Below are positions 53,944-64,000 of a DNA stretch of 64,000 bases, piece after piece; position 1 is the first letter of the stretch; every line of letters starts with the position of its first letter. The position numbers were made by a program, and so were the translations under genes. The notes beneath the pieces were generated by a model. The model saw only the letters and a list, made by a program, of their open reading frames with translations, was not told the DNA's origin and did no database searches. Origin of the DNA: Brasenia schreberi (taxonomy: Eukaryota; Streptophyta; Magnoliopsida; Nymphaeales; Cabombaceae); NCBI GenBank assembly GCA_036023115.1, contig JAYKKT010000061.1, forward strand, positions 14,591,001 to 14,655,000, in the 5' to 3' direction.

Positions 53944-56823
53944 TTAGACTCGGAATAGGAGATCTAAACCATAGGTTTCTTCTAAGACAGGCTCCGGGGT
54001 ACCCTTGACCCAGGTGGTCACAGGGGGTGGCTCCGGCGGTATTCGGGGAGTATAGCCGATTCCGTATCGGCTTGGGTTGGCCCTAGGAAGGATGGGCTCT
54101 AGGAGACCCTGGTTTTGTGCCCCTAGACTCTTGTAGGGCGTGTAGCCCATGTTTAATAACATGTTCCACGACCTTTTGTTTTTTGAAAAGATGGGATATA
54201 AGTCGTGGTCCTGGAACATGCTATCGTCCATATTAGGCTCGTAGGGCCTTTTGTCCAGGGGTTTTGGAAATAGGGAACGCTTGGGTTTTCCTAGGAGGAT
54301 TAGAGTTGGGAGGGGGCCTGCTTTGGGCGGCCCCTTCACACATACAACCTTCCTAGGTTTGTTCAACACGAGCCGAGGTGGCTCAACCATAATTTGCCCC
54401 AGGTTAGCCTCATGGGCCTGGGAGCTCGATAAACAAGGGGAGTTTATGATCCCCTGAAGCTGTGGGTGACTCTCACCTAGGATCACTACGACTTGGTCCC
54501 TAAAAGGGATCTTGACACACTTGTGGAAGGTGGATGGCACAGCGCACAAACTGTGTATCCAGGGTCTTCCCAGCAACAGGTTATAATGGGGGTGGATGTC
54601 CAAGACATGGAACACCCCCGTGTGTTCGATCCCTCCCGTTTCCATTGGGAGTTCGATGGATCCTAAAGGCCTAGACGCATTCCCATCGTATCCAGTGATA
54701 ACGATGGGGCTTGGGTTCACTGAAGTCAAGGTGACTCCGATTTTGTACGCCACGTGAAGTGGAAGGATGTTGAGCCCTCCTCCACCATCGACTAGGCACC
54801 TGTCCAGAGAGTGGTTGTTTAGAACCACCTCGATATGCAGGGCCTGGTTATGGGTTTCGTAGGGTCTATCTACATCATCTTCCGAAAAGGTGATGGGCGA
54901 TTTTGCTCCTAACAAAGCCACTTGGGCAGACAAGGACTTCGGACTTATGTTCGAATCAACCTTGGCCCTTTCTAGAATTTTCTCTAAGACAAGTCTATGC
55001 CTAGGCGATGTTTTGATAAGCTCTAGGATAGACATGTGAATAGGAATCTTTGAAAGGTGGTTTTCGAAATCATAAGGGTTTAGGATGATTTTGTCCTTAT
55101 CTGCTTTTGGCAGACCACTAGGGATACATGCTTTTGAGGGGCCAGGCACACTGACCACCTTTTGAGCACCTTGAAGGTGCGGGGGTTGGTAGATCCTCCC
55201 GGATCTAGTGACTTCCCCCACGACCAGCCTAGGGTTCGCGCTAAACTTGGCTCTAAGGATGAGCTGAGGAGAACCTTGGATTTTCAAAACTGGTTTTGTC
55301 GGGGTTTCCACTTTTGATGGTCCCCGAATGACGACTTGGGCGGGCCTCTTGTATAGTACAAGGATGGGCGCACAAGCAGGTCGACCAGGTTCGGGCTTTC
55401 GCGCTAGTTCCTTGGAAATGGTGAGGGTACATACCTCCTTTCCTTTCCCACTGCCACTGGCGTGTTTGGGAAAGGGTTCCTTGAAGATAGCTTGAGGTGG
55501 CTCAGATTCCGCAGTGACCTGGAGCCGGCCCTCCGCTATCAAGTTCTCAATTTTATTTAGAAGAGAGAAGCACCGTTTGGTATCATGGCCTTTGAGCCGA
55601 TGATACTTGCAAAATCGGTTTAAATACCCCCCTTTGGACGTGACTCCTTCGGGGATTTCAGGGAGTTCGATCATGCCCTGGGCAAGTAGGAGGTCTAGGA
55701 CCTCCAACACAGGTTGCCCCAGCGGAGTGTACTCCCGTTTTTCAATTGGATTTGAAAAGTTGCGTTCTCTCTTATTTTCTATTTTTTCAAAATTTTTAGA
55801 AGTGCCCGCCATGCCTGGATCCACCCGGACATTGGCGATTTTATGGGGTTTTGCCCCTTTGTCCGTTGTGGGCAGCCCATATGCGATGGGCTTTTCCACA
55901 CGTGTTTTGGGAATGGCACTTCCTTTCCATAAGTGGTCGTATGTCCCTTTTCGCAAGTTGGTTTCGAAAAGGGAGGCCTTTTTGATCAACTTATGGAAAG
56001 TTGAAATCTCATGGAGCGAGAGAAGGGTTTTTAACTCGCTTTTGAAATTATCCAGGATGAGCATTACTGCGCATCCTTCGGATATAGGCTCTCGCACTTG
56101 GCCTAAAAGAGACCTCCATCTTATAATGAAGGCATGCACGTCTTCGTTCATGCCTTGCTTTGTATCCCTTAAGGTATTCAGGGTTGGCGTGACTTCCACG
56201 TTGTGTGCAAATCTTTGCATGAAGCAGTTCGCTAACTCTTCAAAAGTAGCGAACTGGCTTAAGTCGTAGGAAGCCAGCCATTTGGCAGCTGTGCCTTTAA
56301 GGGATAGAGGGAACCAATACACCCATTTCATCGAGTCCTTTTTCTTCTTATGGGCTCGACGTGAAAAAAGCTGCAAGTGAGACCTAGGGTCTCCCATGCC
56401 ATCATACCGATGGAAGTTTGGTATTTCATCGTCACTGTCTGTTTCGTAATCCATAGGAAGGAAATCAGACAGGGCGTAGCTTTTTTTCTCTTTATTTTGC
56501 CCTTTCAGCAGTTGCTGTAGGGCTTTACGGTCCTTTTGTGTGAAGGACTCGTGGTATTGGTTGCCCTCCATTACGGAGGCCTCTTTTTGCTTGCGAGGTT
56601 TTTCAATTTTCTTTTTAGGCCTTTGTTCACCGTTTGATGAACACGAATCGCCTACTTCAGCCTCTTGGCTGAGAGCATCGATTTTGGCCTCAAATTCCCT
56701 TCTCAAGTCCTCGATTTCATCTAGTTTTATTTTGTTTTTGAAAATCCTCCTAGAGTGAGAACTTGATGCGCATGAGCCTTGGCTCGACACTTCACTTGGA
56801 TTGGATTTTGACATGCTTTTCAA
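53944..56823 (-). CDS. gag-protease polyprotein of the complete element
   Basis: 959 codons from an ATG 132 nt inside the LTR. A serine-rich start is followed by a charged helical segment (about 30-55, DEIEDLRREFEAKIDALSQE). The capsid-like gag domain spans about 140-310 (WVYWFPLSLKGTAAKWLASY from W167). The zinc knuckle is C405-X2-H408-X4-H413-X4-C418. The aspartic protease loop is LVDGGGGLNILP with D679, followed by an LLLGRPW segment typical of retroviral-type proteases. A G-patch-like motif starts at W886. It ends in TAA, in the same frame as the following pol ORF. The protein would form the particle and process the polyprotein. Confidence 0.93.
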   Translation of the reverse strand: MKSMSKSNPSEVSSQGSCASSSHSRRIFKNKIKLDEIEDLRREFEAKIDALSQEAEVGDSCSSNGEQRPKKKIEKPRKQKEASVMEGNQYHESFTQKDRKALQQLLKGQNKEKKSYALSDFLPMDYETDSDDEIPNFHRYDGMGDPRSHLQLFSRRAHKKKKDSMKWVYWFPLSLKGTAAKWLASYDLSQFATFEELANCFMQRFAHNVEVTPTLNTLRDTKQGMNEDVHAFIIRWRSLLGQVREPISEGCAVMLILDNFKSELKTLLSLHEISTFHKLIKKASLFETNLRKGTYDHLWKGSAIPKTRVEKPIAYGLPTTDKGAKPHKIANVRVDPGMAGTSKNFEKIENKRERNFSNPIEKREYTPLGQPVLEVLDLLLAQGMIELPEIPEGVTSKGGYLNRFCKYHRLKGHDTKRCFSLLNKIENLIAEGRLQVTAESEPPQAIFKEPFPKHASGSGKGKEVCTLTISKELARKPEPGRPACAPILVLYKRPAQVVIRGPSKVETPTKPVLKIQGSPQLILRAKFSANPRLVVGEVTRSGRIYQPPHLQGAQKVVSVPGPSKACIPSGLPKADKDKIILNPYDFENHLSKIPIHMSILELIKTSPRHRLVLEKILERAKVDSNISPKSLSAQVALLGAKSPITFSEDDVDRPYETHNQALHIEVVLNNHSLDRCLVDGGGGLNILPLHVAYKIGVTLTSVNPSPIVITGYDGNASRPLGSIELPMETGGIEHTGVFHVLDIHPHYNLLLGRPWIHSLCAVPSTFHKCVKIPFRDQVVVILGESHPQLQGIINSPCLSSSQAHEANLGQIMVEPPRLVLNKPRKVVCVKGPPKAGPLPTLILLGKPKRSLFPKPLDKRPYEPNMDDSMFQDHDLYPIFSKNKRSWNMLLNMGYTPYKSLGAQNQGLLEPILPRANPSRYGIGYTPRIPPEPPPVTTWVKGTPEPVLEETYGLDLLFRV

Positions 56824-56933
56824 GCTTTTTCAAAATTTCCTAAGTAAAAGCAAAGAAAACAAGTTAAAACGACACCTTTATAAAATTTTCGCCAGACTCC
56901 TACAAGTAAACTCGATTTTTGAAAAGGCTCACC

Positions 56934-56950
56934 TCCCACCGGGCGTGCCA
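56934..56950 (-). promoter_or_regulatory. primer-binding site of the complete element
   Basis: TGGCACGCCCGGTGGGA on the minus strand, 5 nt inside the 5' LTR. Its first ten bases (TGGCACGCCC) also occur near the U5 end of the element's LTRs. Confidence 0.88.
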
Positions 56951-56955
56951 ATCTC

Positions 56956-59900
56956 TGTAGACGCGCGAAAATCCCCGCCTCTTTGCCCCTTTCGCGGCTT
57001 GGAGTGGATCTTATCGTGCGTCTAAGGCCTAGATATACAAACAGGGCGTGCCAGCTAGCTTACTTAAGCTAGCGAAGATATATTTAACACTGACTTCTAA
57101 ACGTGACGACTGTGAGCAAGTGAGCTCTTGTCGTCGCAGACCTTCTTGCACCGATGCGCAAGGGTCAGTCTGTACGCTTTTGCAAAAATCGAGTTTTGGG
57201 GAGAAAGTCTACGAAACGGTTCGAGGTGTCTATTTCGGGTTTTTAAGATGCGATTGCATGTTTTAGATCACGTGGATTTGCACGTGCCTAAGTCTTTCCT
57301 TTTATCCCTTTTTGGGTCGCCTAGTTTTGTGTGTTATGAACACTCCACTACATGGGCGAATTCGAGCGGGGGTTGCTTCGATGCAATATGCGTCCTACCT
57401 CGTGGTATGGCGTAGATGCAATGCAAACTCACGCTACTCCAAAGGGAAAACCCGAAATGTAAAGACAATGCTGAAGGGAAATAACAGAAGGGAAATAACC
57501 GAAGGGAAATAACAGAAGGGAAATAACCGAAGGGAAATATGTATATATCTTATGTATATGAGCCCTTACTCGGGTCTTGCAAATAAGAGCGAAGGCTCAA
57601 TGTGGGTGCGTGCTTGAATTGAAAGACTTACACACACGACATGAAATTAAACCCAAATATAAATTGCAGTATGGCCTTGACTAAGGTCTTGGGAGTAAGA
57701 GCGAAGGCTCAATGTGTGTGAGAGTGCTTGAATTGAAGTACTACACACACGACATAAATGAAACCCAAATATAACTGCAATAAGGCCTTTACTAAGGTCT
57801 TGGGGAGTAAGAGCGAAGGCTCAATGTGTGTGAAAGTGCTTGAATTGAAAGACTTACTCACACGACAAGAAATAAAACCCAAATAGTATAGGTCGGCCCT
57901 TACTTGGGTCTTTCAAATAAGAGCGAAAGCTCAATGTGTGTGAGAGTGTTTAAATTGAAAGACTTACTCACACGACATGAAATGAAACCCAAATAGTATA
58001 GGTCGGCCCTTACTTGGGTCTTTCAAATAAGAGCGAAAGCTCAATGTGTGTGAGAGTGTTTAAATTGAAAGACTTACTCACACGACATGAAATGAAACCC
58101 AAATAGTATAGGTCGGCCCTTACTTGGGTCTTTCAAATAAGAGCGAAAGCTCAATGTGTGTGAGAGTGTTTAAATTGAAAGACAACGCACCCAACTTAAA
58201 CAAAACCCTTCGGAGATGAAATATATACGTACACTTATATATTAGGGGCTGATTAGGCCCGTGTGTGTTCAAAATTGTGCACGACTAAGAGAGTGCACGT
58301 GTGTGGTTGTGCCAAGCCACGTTATTACAAGCGGGGGGAGACTATGCTCCGTTATTACAACCCCGTATCAAATTGAATTTCAAGCAAGTATACGACTAAA
58401 GACCGAGTTTAGACACTTACGAGTAGCTGGTCCGTAGAGGTCTTGCTTGAGCGTAGGCTTGGCCTTGGGCTGCAAGTGGGAGCTCCGCGAAGGTAGGTGC
58501 TCAAGGGTGCTGGCCGGCTGCAAATGGGGCGCGGGATGGACGCCTCGAAGAGGACCGGTGGCAAGTGGGCGGCGCCTCCAAGTAGGGAGTTTAGAGTGGC
58601 TGACTAAGTGGGTCTTAGGGTCACTAGGGAAGTTAGGGACTTAGGGAAACTGGACCTAAAAGGTGAGCTAGTGAGAAGGCCAAATAGGACACCTAGGGGG
58701 GGGGTCGGCCGAATGGGAGATGGTGGCTGAGTAGTGGCCAGCCACTTGGGTTATCCTAGGTTCGGCTAGGCTTAGGTGGTGGCGGCAAAGAGGCTGAGCT
58801 AAAGGGAGGATGGGTGGCTAAGAGTGGAGAGGTGGTAGAGAATGGCTTTGAGGGAGTTAGGGGGACTTACCGAATGGGGAGGAGTGGCGAGTGGATGAAG
58901 AGGGAAGCTGAGTGCAATGGGAGTTCGGCTGAGTGAGGTGGCGGTGTCCGGCTGGGGGGGGTAGTGATGGTGGACGGAAGAGGGAAGGTGGCGGCTGGTG
59001 GAGCAGGTGGCGGCTGGTGGAGCAGGTGGAGTGGTCACGGCTGGATGGAAGATGGGAGAAGGAGAGGGCCCGGCTGGTGGTAGAGTGGTTCCCACTTAGA
59101 AAACCCGCCCACAATGAGGGGGGGTTTAAATAGGGGATGGGTAGGTCGGTTAGGGCTGGGTTGTGGGTAGTGGTTAGGTGGTTTAGGTAGGGTAGTATGT
59201 AGATAAGGTGGGCTGGATGGGGCTGGGCCAGATATTTTAAAACTAGGGGTTTGGGAAAATCGTGGGCTAAGGGTGGTTTAGGGGTTTAGGGCTAGGTTAG
59301 GTGGTTGGGTTTTAGGGTGAGGTTTAGTGAGCTAGGTTAGGTGGTTTAGGCTAGGTTTAGGCTAGGTTTAGGGAAATTAATCTAGGTTTAGGGAAGGATT
59401 AGGGGAGTGGGTTAGGTGATTAGGTTGGGATTAGGCCGGGATTAGGGAAGTGGGTTAGGTGATTAGGTTCAGATTAGGGGTGGATTAGGGGTTTAGGCTA
59501 GGTTTAGGCATTTTGGGTTAGGTTTAGGTGAGGGAGCTCCCTTAGCATGGCCCATAGACCTTGATCACCCCATGTTGGTGCAGCCCTAGGTTAGGTTTTA
59601 GCTAATTACAAGCTTAAACCCACTCAATTAGGCTAACCCACAAGATTAAACCCAAACTTGACATACAAGTCAAGCTTAATACAACACTCTTGATATTTTT
59701 CACCCCCACTCTCTCTCATGCCCAATATCCCACGTGAATTTCAAGTGGGCCCCACCTCCATTTATGAGAAGGTGATGTGGGCCATGGATATGGATATTGG
59801 ATTGGATCTCTCTCTGGATCCAAATCCAAATCCAAGTCCACATATGGGTTTGGATTGGAATCTGGATATATATGGTCCAGATCCAATCCAAACTGAACTC

Positions 59901-60371
59901 TGACTCCTTCGAGCTGGGTTCGAGACGGACGATTCGTGCGGGGCCTGACAGCATCAGTGCTCCGTCTGCGTTGGGTCTTCGCCAACATGGTCGCCCGCCT
60001 CCGTTTCTGCCTTCCGGAGATGACTTCAAATGCTATTTTGATAAGAACAGGGTCTTGGACGTTCGAGATCCTGGGGTGTGAATCAGATACAAGAGTTGCT
60101 GCGCCGGGCTTGACAGGTGCTCCGGTTCCGGGCTCTTCTTGGCTCTCCTGGTCCTGTCTTGATCGGGCCAAGCCACTTCGGGGTTTCAAAACATGTTTTA
60201 AAAGGGTTTTCAAAAGCTATATCATATGTTTTTGAAAGATAAAGTTTAAAACATATATACAGGGTTTGTTTGGAAGGCTCCTGGGTTTCCAAACTCAAAA
60301 TGGCCCTTTGGGGCTGCTTGTATAAAACCAGATGGATTTTGAGAAATTCGTGGGATTTCGGGGTGTTTACA
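56956..60371 (-). repeat. 5' LTR of the complete element (3416 bp)
   Basis: Near-identical to the 45571-48980 LTR, with the same internal layout shifted: U5 hairpin 57145-57162, GAAGGGAAATAACMG repeats about 57473-57537, 110-bp units from 57886, polyadenylation-like block near 58330-58370, CCCTAAA-rich tract 59270-59530, GATCC repeats 59800-59895. Transcription of the element should start in this LTR on the minus strand. The only TATA-like candidates are CATAAATGG near 59760 and CTATTTAAACC near 59128, so the promoter is uncertain. Confidence 0.95.
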
Positions 60372-60376
60372 GGAGT

Positions 60377-60553
60377 AAGCAATGGGTTTTATAAATCTGG
60401 CTTTTAAAAGATCTTCTAAACCCTCTTTTACTTAGGAGTGAACATCGGGATGGATTTTTCTAAGCTTTTGTTTCACGGGTTTTGCATTTGGTTCTAAGGG
60501 TGGATGATGTACGATCTTAGGGTCTAAACACGGCATGTCTTCATAGGTCCATG
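60377..60553 (-). pseudogene. V: RT N-terminal fragment
   Basis: It continues the V pol gene across the complete element (AATGGGTTTTATAAATCTGGC = KPIA... of RT). It encodes KQKLRKIHPDVHS and WTYEDMPCLDP on the minus strand with a stop where the complete element is open. It ends in the duplication CCATG (60549-60553). Confidence 0.85.
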
Positions 60554-63500
60554 TGTAAACACCCAAAAATTTTCTCAAAATAATTTGATCTTTTAGAAAT
60601 TTTGCCTTTTTTTTTAAGAAAAAATTACGGTTTGAGTCTTTTAGCATTTTCAAACAAAGACACCTTAAATGGACTCATTTCCACACCAAAATTTCGTTGC
60701 AGCCTCAAAATAATGGTAAATTTCACCCCTTTTAAAAAAATCCAATTTTGACAAAGAGCCAAATAAATGACTGCTTTGCCCTCAAGCCCAAATTGGCAGC
60801 ATTCTGACTGTTCAAATGATTCATCCAAAGCAATGATAGTTTCAAACAATTTTCTTCAAAAAAACAAATAGAAATGAGACATTGGGAACCAAACCCAAAA
60901 ATGTTTGCAAAAATATCAAATTTATAAAAACCTTTGAAATATAAATCAAATCAAATCAGGCCTCAAAAACTTGCCCGATTGTTGATAGTCCTACTCTAGG
61001 ACCATACACCCATCAAGGGTTAAAGTGGTCCGACACCCTACACTCATCCAGGATTAAAGTGGTTTGATACCCTACACCTATCTAGGGTTCAAGTGGTTTG
61101 ATACCTTACACCCAACAAATGGTTAAAGTGGTTGAAACGGTAAAGACTAACTCACGGGGCGAAAGAAGATCGCTCATAGAAACAGACATCGAGAATGGAA
61201 CTGAGTTGTTTTCAAAAGAATATTTGAAGATTTTGACAAAACTCAATATTTTCAAATATAATTTCAAATGAAATGGTTTTAAATAATCAAAAAGAAAATA
61301 TTTGAAACTATGAATGAAAAGGGATAAAGATGAATCATCCCCACCAAAGATTCGGGAAACACTTAAAGCAGGCTCACATCAGGCAAGTACCGAGCTAAAG
61401 TGGACCCAGACAAAGCAAAAAGCAGGACTTCAAATCATATGGACCAAGGGAAGACCCAAGTCATGAAAGGCACGATTCCATCAAAGGCAATATTAAAGAC
61501 TAATGAAAAGCTTCACCAATCGAACCTAGTTGACTGAACCTATGTTGATTGACCAAGCCTAGACCCAACTTGCCTTGGCTAACCATGACCCATGGGTTAG
61601 CTTTGGTCAAACCATTGGCTAGACCGAATTGCCTTGAATCACACTCACCTTGGCCAAACCACATTAGCCTAACTCACCTAGTCCACCTTGGCCGATCGGA
61701 CCCATTTGGATCGAACCAACATAGCCTACCTTGGGGCCACACCATGCCATAACCCAACCTACCTAACTAGGGGCTACACCATGGTCGGGCTTGATTTGAT
61801 TGGTTCGAAGAACACAAGACCGCACCTTGCCAAATCGGACTTGTCTTAAAGATCATGGACTGCATTTGGACTAAAACAAGCTCACCTCGGCTAAATCTAA
61901 ATGGGCCACATGGAGGCTAGATGGACTCACCAAGGATGGGACGAACCACAATCAAAGGCATTGGGCCAAGACAAGATAGCACCATGTTGAAATCAAGCCC
62001 ATGGTCGAGATCGCCTAGACAATTGCACTTGGAAGCGCCTAGCTGGAATCATGCCTAGCTCGAGCCAAGAATCAACCCATGGCTAAGGCCACATGGGACT
62101 GATCCAGCCATGCCATGATGGGACCACAAAGCTTGCCCATGTGAAGGTCTTGGTCCAGCCAAGAAGTGGAGCAAGACATGGGCCAAAAGACCCATGTCCA
62201 ACCCGCCCCATGGAAGGGTCTAGCAAGACTCCCCCTTCGCCTATAAATAGAGGCCAAGGGGGGACGTTTCCAGTATCTTGCACATAGAGAGAGGCTTTCC
62301 AAGGCTGGAGTGAAGGGAGAGGGAGAGTCTAGGATAGGTAGGAGTTACTGAAAATTAAACAGAGAGAAGAGAGAAAAGAGAGGAAGAAGCGAGTCAAAGT
62401 AGAAGAGGAAGGGGACGACCTCCCCATTGTATCGGGTTTTTCTTGGAAAGCTGGTAAGCGAGTACTTATCTTCCATTAAGTTTCTTGATTTTCTTCTTGA
62501 TATTCAATTTATAAATGGGGTTGTAATAATGGAGCTTCGTCTCCCCCCATGTTGTAATATTAGGTAGATATGATGCCAATTTCGTTTCTTACGTATGCAC
62601 TCTACTTGTTTGTTTTCTTGATTCTACCTCTCTATATTCTATAAACTCTTATAACTCCTGACCCCCTCTATGCTTAAGCTAATACATATATTTACTTTCA
62701 TTTTCCTTCAACAATTTACTTTAAGTTTGCTGTGATTATGCCATTTAATTTTGGAAGAATGCATCACGTATGTTGTAAACATAGAAAAATTATTTTCACT
62801 ATGTTTGCATATGTCTAATGTTTTAATTTTTATTTCCTCATTTCTGCTATGATTGACATGAAACTTGTAACACTTCATCTACACACATAATCCTATATAG
62901 AATAAAATTTTCAAGAATTTTATGGTCGTGCAATCATGTAATTAAAAGTATGAATGAACGGGAAAATCCTGAATCAACCCAATCAAAATTGTATTTCTAG
63001 CAACAAAGCCTGGGTAATCATCCCATAACTCTATCTGTAGTGGTCCAATTTTAGTGAAACTTGGTTCATTGGAAATCTGACATCCATCAACAAGACCAAA
63101 TTTATACAAATCGGATCTTTGTGCACAGAGATACATACCTTTCTTTGAGTCTTTGTATTTCTTTAATAGAACAGTTCTGAGTGTCTAAGCAGAGACACTT
63201 CCCGGATTTAATTCTAGTAATCACAACACCCAAAAATAAAATAAAAAAACAGTTTTAGAAGCTCCACATTTGTTCCTAATCACTGTAAAAATTTTATGAT
63301 TTTTGGAGACTTAAAAGTCACTGAAAGAAAATCAGAAAGCAAGGTCTGAAAATAGAACCAGTTTCTATTTTTCAAAACTTGGCAAGATTTGTCTTCCAAA
63401 CACCTAGTACATGAATTTTATCAAGTCTCTCAGATTTTTCTTAAAGTGGATTTGAAATCACATCTGCACAAATGAATCCTCGAAGTGCCTAGGCTAACTC

Positions 63501-63686
63501 TTGAGCATCGGTTCAAGAAGTCCTAAGGTGAAAAGATCTCGCTTAGCCACAATCGCCCCACAAAGTCAGATTCACAACTTTGTTAGTTTTAGAAACTAGC
63601 TGACACGCTCGTGCAAAAACGAAGTAGGTTGAGAGGTTTATTTCAAGTCTCTATATAGGCTTTGGAATAAAATTTTCACATCTACA
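60554..63686 (+). repeat. solo LTR (3133 bp), duplication CCATG
   Basis: It begins TGTAAACACCC and ends ACATCTACA, with CCATG copies at 60549-60553 and 63687-63691 and V coding sequence on both sides. Same family as the LTR at 41700. Tandem units of about 38 bp (CACCCATCAAGGGTTAAAGTGG) lie at 61000-61135, the GGGGTTGTAATAATGGAGC block near 62516, and the U5 hairpin at 63500-63517. Confidence 0.95.
62231..62262 (+). promoter_or_regulatory. TATA box in an 11-bp inverted repeat with one mismatch
   Basis: CCCCCTTCGCC (62231-62241) and GGCCAAGGGGG (62252-62262) flank TATAAATAGA. Confidence 0.7.
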
Positions 63687-63691
63687 CCATG

Positions 63692-64000
63692 CAAATACAT
63701 CTACATAGGATTTCAAAAATGCAATGAATAATACTCTTTCATGCTCATGCAAACAAATACCTATTTTGACACACCTTGGGTTAGACTCACTCCCTAGATT
63801 GATTTCTAGAAAATCCCCTTCTACAGAATTTGAAGGTTTTTCCAAATCAAGGATTCTATGAAATTCGGGAATCTCGGAGGCTTGATCTTCCTCATGGATG
63901 AGGGGATCTTCCTCCTTGCTTTGATCACTCTCAAGTGCTTTAATTTTTAGGAAAGTGTCATGCAAGAGAGAGTTGTGCCCAAAAGAACTATGAGACAATT
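63692..64000 (-). pseudogene. V: pol N-terminal linker fragment
   Basis: The minus strand encodes EIPEFHRILDLEKPSNS, GDFLEINLG and FLKSYVDVFAW, matching the region just before RT in the complete element (ELPEFHRILDFERPSQS, GDFVEVNLG, FLRTYLDVFAW). It continues beyond the window. Confidence 0.85.

Larger units (their letters stand above)
45571..60371 (-). mobile_element. complete young Tat-clade LTR retrotransposon (14.8 kb), duplication GGAGT
   Basis: Two LTRs (45571-48980 and 56956-60371) bound an internal region with primer-binding site, gag-protease ORF, pol ORFs, 3' untranslated region and polypurine tract, all on the minus strand. GGAGT at 45566-45570 and 60372-60376 is the target duplication. 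Removing the element restores the RT gene of V. By eye the LTRs differ by about eight substitutions plus indels of 2 and 4 bp, which accounts exactly for their 6-bp length difference. It is the most recent insertion seen here. Confidence 0.97.

Noticed and set aside
55607..56269. 220-codon plus-strand frame inside gag
   Set aside because: Antisense of the intact gag-protease ORF, without known domains.
51238..56823. A pararetrovirus or endogenous virus
   Set aside because: LTRs with target duplications, an integrase with DD35E and no movement-protein or envelope-like ORF point to a Ty3/Gypsy retrotransposon.
1..64000. Host protein-coding genes, tRNA or rRNA genes
   Set aside because: No stretch outside the elements was found, and no cloverleaf or rRNA-like sequence was recognised. 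Without a search tool a small tRNA-like or non-coding RNA gene could be missed.

Overview
The window looks like repeat-dense nuclear DNA from a seed plant with a large genome. I see no host gene, rRNA, tRNA or CRISPR array. Almost every base belongs to Ty3/Gypsy LTR retrotransposons of the Tat (Tat/Ogre-like) clade, nested in one another in both orientations. The clade call rests on five features: a CX2HX4HX4C gag knuckle, a G-patch-like motif at the end of gag-protease, a degenerate first RNase H followed by a second archaeal-type RNase H, an HHCC/DD35E integrase, and LTRs of 2.2-3.9 kb.

Left nest (1-21141). The 3' part of a decayed plus-strand element (E1; protease, RT, RNase H, integrase, 3' LTR) ends at 8977. 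It lies inside a minus-strand LTR (X), which also holds a solo LTR (9688-12835, duplication GGTGC). X lies inside a second minus-strand LTR (Y), which holds another solo LTR (13719-17653, duplication AGGTT). Y interrupts the integrase of a plus-strand element (Z), whose own 3' LTR is cut off at about 21141.

Middle (21142-44713). A minus-strand 5'-LTR fragment of a gag-reduced, apparently non-autonomous family is followed by the 3' end of element W and then a plus-strand copy of the same non-autonomous family (28161-36929) with both LTRs. A remnant element (36930-44713) follows and carries a solo LTR (38979-41156, duplication GAAAT) in its 3' untranslated region.

Right nest (44714-64000). A decayed minus-strand pol (V) is split by a young complete element (45571-60371, duplication GGAGT) and by a solo LTR (60554-63686, duplication CCATG). 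The complete element has LTRs of 3410 and 3416 bp that differ by about eight substitutions and two indels by eye. It carries a 959-codon gag-protease ORF, an in-frame TAA, an 899-codon RT/RNase H ORF and a 405-codon integrase ORF in the +1 frame. Its parts follow the usual order: RNA made from the right-hand LTR, tRNA priming at 56934-56950, and plus-strand priming at the purine tract 48981-48993.

The least expected signal is non-coding. The LTRs carry arrays of small GAGC/GCTC hairpins, a U5 hairpin with a compensatory base-pair change, a hairpin abutting the polypurine tract that also shows a compensatory change, and, in several LTRs, a TATA box held in the loop of a perfect inverted repeat.
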